From positions 1 through 10,020 of the forward strand of contig CAZIKN010000171.1 of NCBI GenBank assembly GCA_964539805.1: a DNA stretch of 10,020 nucleotides. The letters are read 5' to 3'. This stretch comes from M3007 sp964539805 (lineage in GTDB: Bacteria; Bacteroidota; Bacteroidia; Chitinophagales; Saprospiraceae). Under the pieces are notes generated by a model, which was not told where the DNA came from, did not search any database, and saw only the letters and a program-made list of their open reading frames with translations. This document shows, piece by piece, positions 7,014 through 10,020 of this stretch. Each line of letters begins with the position of its first letter. Position 1 is the stretch's first letter. Both the position numbers and the translations under genes were made by a program.

Positions 7014-9689
7014 TCACCGCCCACTCTCCCGCACCATTCGCCTCAGTTCACCGTTGAAGCCGTCTTTTTTCATCAAATCCTCTAAACTAAGGTGCATCCG
7101 GTAGCGCCAGTAGTGTTTGGGGTTGGCGGGCACATTGATGCGTTCATCGTTTGGGTTTTCGCGGCGGAGTACACCATCCATGCCCATAAGATCCTGCAAT
7201 TGGAAAATGGCCCACATGGCAGGCGAGTGAAAATGTTGTTCCAGCAAGATGCGGTTTACCCAGGGTTCACAAAACCAGGGTGCGTCACCGTGCTGCTGCA
7301 ATATTTCATTGTAAAAACGCTGCGTTAAACTGCGATCTTCTTCCCACCAGCCACGCAAAGTGCTCATATCGTGCGTGCTGGGTGTAACCACAGAGAGGTA
7401 GGGAGCATCCTTGGGGTGAAAAAAAGCGCTTCCGGAAGCCTTCGGCATACGCTGGATCTCGAGGCTCAGGATACTCAGGTCTTTCATCACATCCGGCACA
7501 CAATGGGGTACCATACCCAAGTCCTCACCACAGATCAGCATATTGGTACTGCGCTTGAGGTCAGGCAGTTTTTCCATGGCCTCACGTTGCCAGAAATCAT
7601 CTTGCCTTCTGTAGAAATAGTTGACATACAAGGCTTTAAGGCGTTCTTGAAGGTATGAATCAAGCGCTTTGAATGAGGCGGTTTTCTCTATACCAAAGCG
7701 GAAAGCAAAATGTTCCTCTTCGGTTGCACCACTATCAACAGGCAACAGGATCACATTTGCAATCAGCTCATAAAGGCCATCACGCAACTCTTGGCTGGTC
7801 TCAGTGGGTTCTTGCGCATGAAAGTAGGCCTCTACCTTGCGTTGGGTATCAAAAGCGGGAAGCAGGTCATAACGCCCATCTTTGCGAGGGCTAAGGCAGT
7901 TTTCTGCCACCCAGGCCGCATTTTTTCCAAAAAGTTGATACAACACCTGTTCGGTAATGTAAGGCTTGCAGAGCCGGTCATGGTCAAAACCAACACCTGC
8001 CTCCCGCAGTTCGCGTACTGTTATTGGAATTGCAGGCACAAAAGCACCCAGAATACCCTCAACGGCATCCAAAGGGATACTCCAAATACGGAAAAAGCCT
8101 AGAATGTGGTCAATGCGGAAGGCGTCAAAATAAAGACTCATTTGTTCAAAGCGTTGACGCCACCAGGCAAAACCATCGGCCTTCATCCGGCTCCAATTGT
8201 AGGTCGGGAAGCCCCAATTTTGGCCTTTTTCTGCAAAATCATCGGGCGGAGCACCTGCCTGGTTGTTCATGTTGTACAATTCAGGTGCCACCCAGGCATC
8301 GCAGCTGTAGCGGTATATACCAATGGGAATGTCACCTTTTAAGGCAATTCCATTGTCATGTGCGTAGTCCGCCGCCGCCTTTAATTGAAGGTGCAACTGC
8401 CATTGAACAAACAGGTGGAGGCCAATAGCGTCGGCATATTTGCTTTTGGGTTCAAGCAGTTTTTCTATTTCTGCTTCCTTGTACGTGCCGTGCGAAGTCC
8501 ACAGGTTAAAATCGGAGCTTCCATTCACATCCCTCAACCAGCAAAAAACCGAATATGGCGCAAGCCAATGCTTATTGGCGGCATAATACGCCTGATAGGC
8601 TTTGTCTTTGAGCCAATCTGCCTTTAACAGATCGTACAGTTGGCGAAGCACATCCCATTTGATGCGCATAACCTCCTCGTAATCAACCACATCTAAGGCA
8701 TTTAATTTTTGTACTTCTTTGCTGTATGGCTTAAGTACCGCCTCGTGCTTTTTACCCGCCACCGCTGCAACGTTCAGGAAAATGGGATGCAGCGCAAAGG
8801 CTGAAATAGCCGCGTATGGATAGGAATCCGTCCAGGTTTTGGTGGCAGTGGTGTCATTGACCGGCAAGAGTTGGATAAGTTTTAGGCCAACGGATTTGGC
8901 CCAATCCACCAAAGTTTTTAAATCCGTAAACTCTCCGCTGCCCCAACTTTGGGCCGTGCGAAGGCTGAAAACAGGAATTGCCACGCCGGAACCTTTCCAT
9001 TGGCGAAGGGGCATACGCACGAAACCATCAAAAATGAGCTGTTGAGCTTCTGCTTGGTTAGCATACACCACGCGGTTGGAGCCTTCTTCAAAGGCTATGA
9101 AGCGATTGGTCTTGTTGTTCCAGACGCCGTATTTGTATCCCAGGGGAAAATGCTCCTGCGACAGATTGAGGCGAATGGTCCACCAGGCGCCTTCCTGCCG
9201 GAGCAACAATGGCGCGGCGGTGTCCCAGTTGCGCAAACCGATGCCATGACCCAAAAGGCAAACCGACTCATGTTCGGCCAAAGCAGGAGCTTTTACCTTA
9301 AAAATATGGGTCGCGCTGGTACTGGCGGATTCTTTTTTAGCCGTCGGAACATTTTTTTGTTTAAAAAAGATGTCGCGAAAGGGCTGTGTGTAAAAGGCAT
9401 TTTCCACATTTCCAGTGGCATTCCAAACATCAGAAATGGCCAAATCATCCTGAAAATCAGCCAAATGTAATAGCCTGTCGTGATCCCACTCCTGACGCAG
9501 GGTGCCATCTTTGGCGCGGCACTGGTAGCGCCACCCAATGCTTGGTGTTTGGGCAGGATCAAACTCAAATGAGCCATGCCAGGCAGATTCGTTGAGGTAT
9601 TCAAGTGCTTGCGGGGCCGCATCATTGATGCTGATGTAACAGGCTTCGCCGTATTGTGTGCTGTACCGGAGACTGAAGTGAATGCGCAT
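7014..9689 (-). CDS. malQ: 4-alpha-glucanotransferase, GH77, DPE2-like with N-terminal CBM20 domains
   Basis: This enzyme transfers alpha-1,4-glucan segments between maltodextrins (disproportionation) in cytoplasmic maltose, starch or glycogen metabolism. Of the 891 residues, ~1-110 and ~128-225 look like two CBM20 starch-binding domains; the second has LGHGIGLRNWD, GYKYGVW and EEGSNRVV. The GH77 barrel follows with AIPVFSLRTAQSWGSGEF (~237-254), LIQLLPVNDT (~271), KGDIPIG (~451) and PPDDFAEKGQNWGFPTYNW (~481-499). The catalytic nucleophile should be Asp527 (AFRIDH), the acid/base Glu722 (CGEDLG) and the third carboxylate Asp774 (STHDMSTLRGWW). About 195 residues separate Asp527 and Glu722, against about 47 in compact amylomaltases, so there is an insertion of ~145 residues as in plant DPE2-type enzymes. 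The frame extends to an ATG at 9878, but the added 63 residues have no family match and a promoter-like element lies inside them, so I place the start at 9689. No signal peptide is seen. The gene converges on the propeller gene 44 bases away, with no visible terminator between. Confidence 0.95.
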   Translation of the reverse strand: MRIHFSLRYSTQYGEACYISINDAAPQALEYLNESAWHGSFEFDPAQTPSIGWRYQCRAKDGTLRQEWDHDRLLHLADFQDDLAISDVWNATGNVENAFYTQPFRDIFFKQKNVPTAKKESASTSATHIFKVKAPALAEHESVCLLGHGIGLRNWDTAAPLLLRQEGAWWTIRLNLSQEHFPLGYKYGVWNNKTNRFIAFEEGSNRVVYANQAEAQQLIFDGFVRMPLRQWKGSGVAIPVFSLRTAQSWGSGEFTDLKTLVDWAKSVGLKLIQLLPVNDTTATKTWTDSYPYAAISAFALHPIFLNVAAVAGKKHEAVLKPYSKEVQKLNALDVVDYEEVMRIKWDVLRQLYDLLKADWLKDKAYQAYYAANKHWLAPYSVFCWLRDVNGSSDFNLWTSHGTYKEAEIEKLLEPKSKYADAIGLHLFVQWQLHLQLKAAADYAHDNGIALKGDIPIGIYRYSCDAWVAPELYNMNNQAGAPPDDFAEKGQNWGFPTYNWSRMKADGFAWWRQRFEQMSLYFDAFRIDHILGFFRIWSIPLDAVEGILGAFVPAIPITVRELREAGVGFDHDRLCKPYITEQVLYQLFGKNAAWVAENCLSPRKDGRYDLLPAFDTQRKVEAYFHAQEPTETSQELRDGLYELIANVILLPVDSGATEEEHFAFRFGIEKTASFKALDSYLQERLKALYVNYFYRRQDDFWQREAMEKLPDLKRSTNMLICGEDLGMVPHCVPDVMKDLSILSLEIQRMPKASGSAFFHPKDAPYLSVVTPSTHDMSTLRGWWEEDRSLTQRFYNEILQQHGDAPWFCEPWVNRILLEQHFHSPAMWAIFQLQDLMGMDGVLRRENPNDERINVPANPKHYWRYRMHLSLEDLMKKDGFNGELRRMVRESGR

Positions 9690-9709
9690 ATCTTTGATAA
9701 CTTTGACGG

Positions 9710-9743
9710 CAAAGGTAAAAAGATATGGATTAATTGCATCCAA
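9710..9743 (-). promoter_or_regulatory. Putative promoter of the glucanotransferase gene
   Basis: Reading the minus strand, TACCTTTG (9717-9710) matches the Bacteroidota -7 consensus TAnnTTTG exactly. A TTG (9743-9741) lies 23 bases upstream, slightly longer than the usual spacing. The element ends 20 bases before the ATG at 9689, which would give a short leader. This supports the shorter start over the ATG at 9878. Confidence 0.45.
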
Positions 9744-9805
9744 TAGCGGCTTTATGGCGATGTTTTTGTCGGTTGGTGTGTAGAGGGTTTCGGCGCATTG
9801 CCCTT

Positions 9806-10018
9806 TCAAAACCGCCCTTTTTGTCGCCACAACCCCGCTCCATCCCGCTCCCATTTCCTTTTCGGCGTTCCATCCCATCGTTCCACTTTCCAGCCTTCCT
9901 TTTGGGCGCGGCGTAACAGGCGTTTCCGCAATTTTTTAGGGTAGAAGATCTTTCTTATTATTTTTTGCCGTGGCCAGGTCTCCATCACTCCTATTTTGCC
10001 CAATAAGTCGCAAGCTGC
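9806..10018 (-). CDS. Possible 3' end of an unrecognised basic protein (partial, runs off right edge)
   Basis: A minus-strand frame is open from the right edge to a stop at 9806, giving about 70 visible residues, very rich in Lys, Arg and Trp (for example KLRKRLLRRAQKEGWKVERW). I do not recognise a family. It could be the tail of a gene upstream of, and in the same direction as, the glucanotransferase, with 116 bases between its stop and that gene's start. The ATG inside it (10003) would give a 65-residue small protein instead. A second frame over the same bases is also open (the upstream extension of the glucanotransferase frame), so this may be a chance ORF in stop-poor sequence. If it is not real, 9690-10020 holds only the promoter-like element. 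Confidence 0.3.
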   Translation of the reverse strand, partial: AACDLLGKIGVMETWPRQKIIRKIFYPKKLRKRLLRRAQKEGWKVERWDGTPKRKWERDGAGLWRQKGRF

Positions 10019-10020
10019 GG

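Noticed and set aside
9690..9878. Longer start for the glucanotransferase at the ATG of 9878 (63 extra residues)
   Set aside because: The extension does not look like a CBM20 or a signal peptide, while MRIHFSLRYSTQYGEA at 9689 is a natural start of the domain. An exact TAnnTTTG element lies inside the extension.

Overview
The window looks like chromosome from a member of the Bacteroidota. A Saprospiria- or Chitinophagia-type lineage is my inference. The evidence is two secreted proteins ending in type IX secretion (T9SS) sorting domains, a bacillithiol-synthesis BshC protein, a large DPE2-like 4-alpha-glucanotransferase with N-terminal starch-binding domains, TAnnTTTG-type promoter sequences, and no clear Shine-Dalgarno sites before the genes. 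No tRNA, rRNA, CRISPR array, transposase or phage gene is visible.

Layout. Positions 1-1497 (+) hold bshC, cut by the left edge. Positions 1595-3661 (+) encode a 688-residue secreted protein with a signal peptide, five Ig/PKD-like repeats with a regular cysteine pattern, a carboxypeptidase-regulatory-like domain and a T9SS C-terminal domain. Positions 4795-6969 (+) encode a 724-residue secreted beta-propeller-like protein, also with a T9SS C-terminal domain. Positions 7014-9689 (-) encode the glucanotransferase, convergent with the propeller gene. The last ~215 bases may hold the 3' end of another minus-strand gene that runs off the right edge.

The most notable structure is a tandem direct duplication with a 919-bp unit (3359-4277 and 4278-5196), with no difference seen between copies. 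It spans the last 100 codons of the repeat protein, its terminator, the next promoter and the first 134 codons of the propeller protein. Both parent genes remain intact. Between them the duplication creates a third ORF (3876-4580). It fuses in frame the propeller protein's signal peptide and N-terminus to the repeat protein's T9SS sorting domain, and it has its own copy of the promoter and terminator. It is either a very recent domain-shuffling event or an assembly artefact. Long reads or a junction PCR would decide.

The genes do not form one pathway. bshC makes a cytoplasmic thiol, the two (or three) T9SS cargo proteins act at or beyond the cell surface, and the glucanotransferase handles cytoplasmic maltodextrin or glycogen. 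The T9SS genes are side by side, but each seems to have its own transcription signals.
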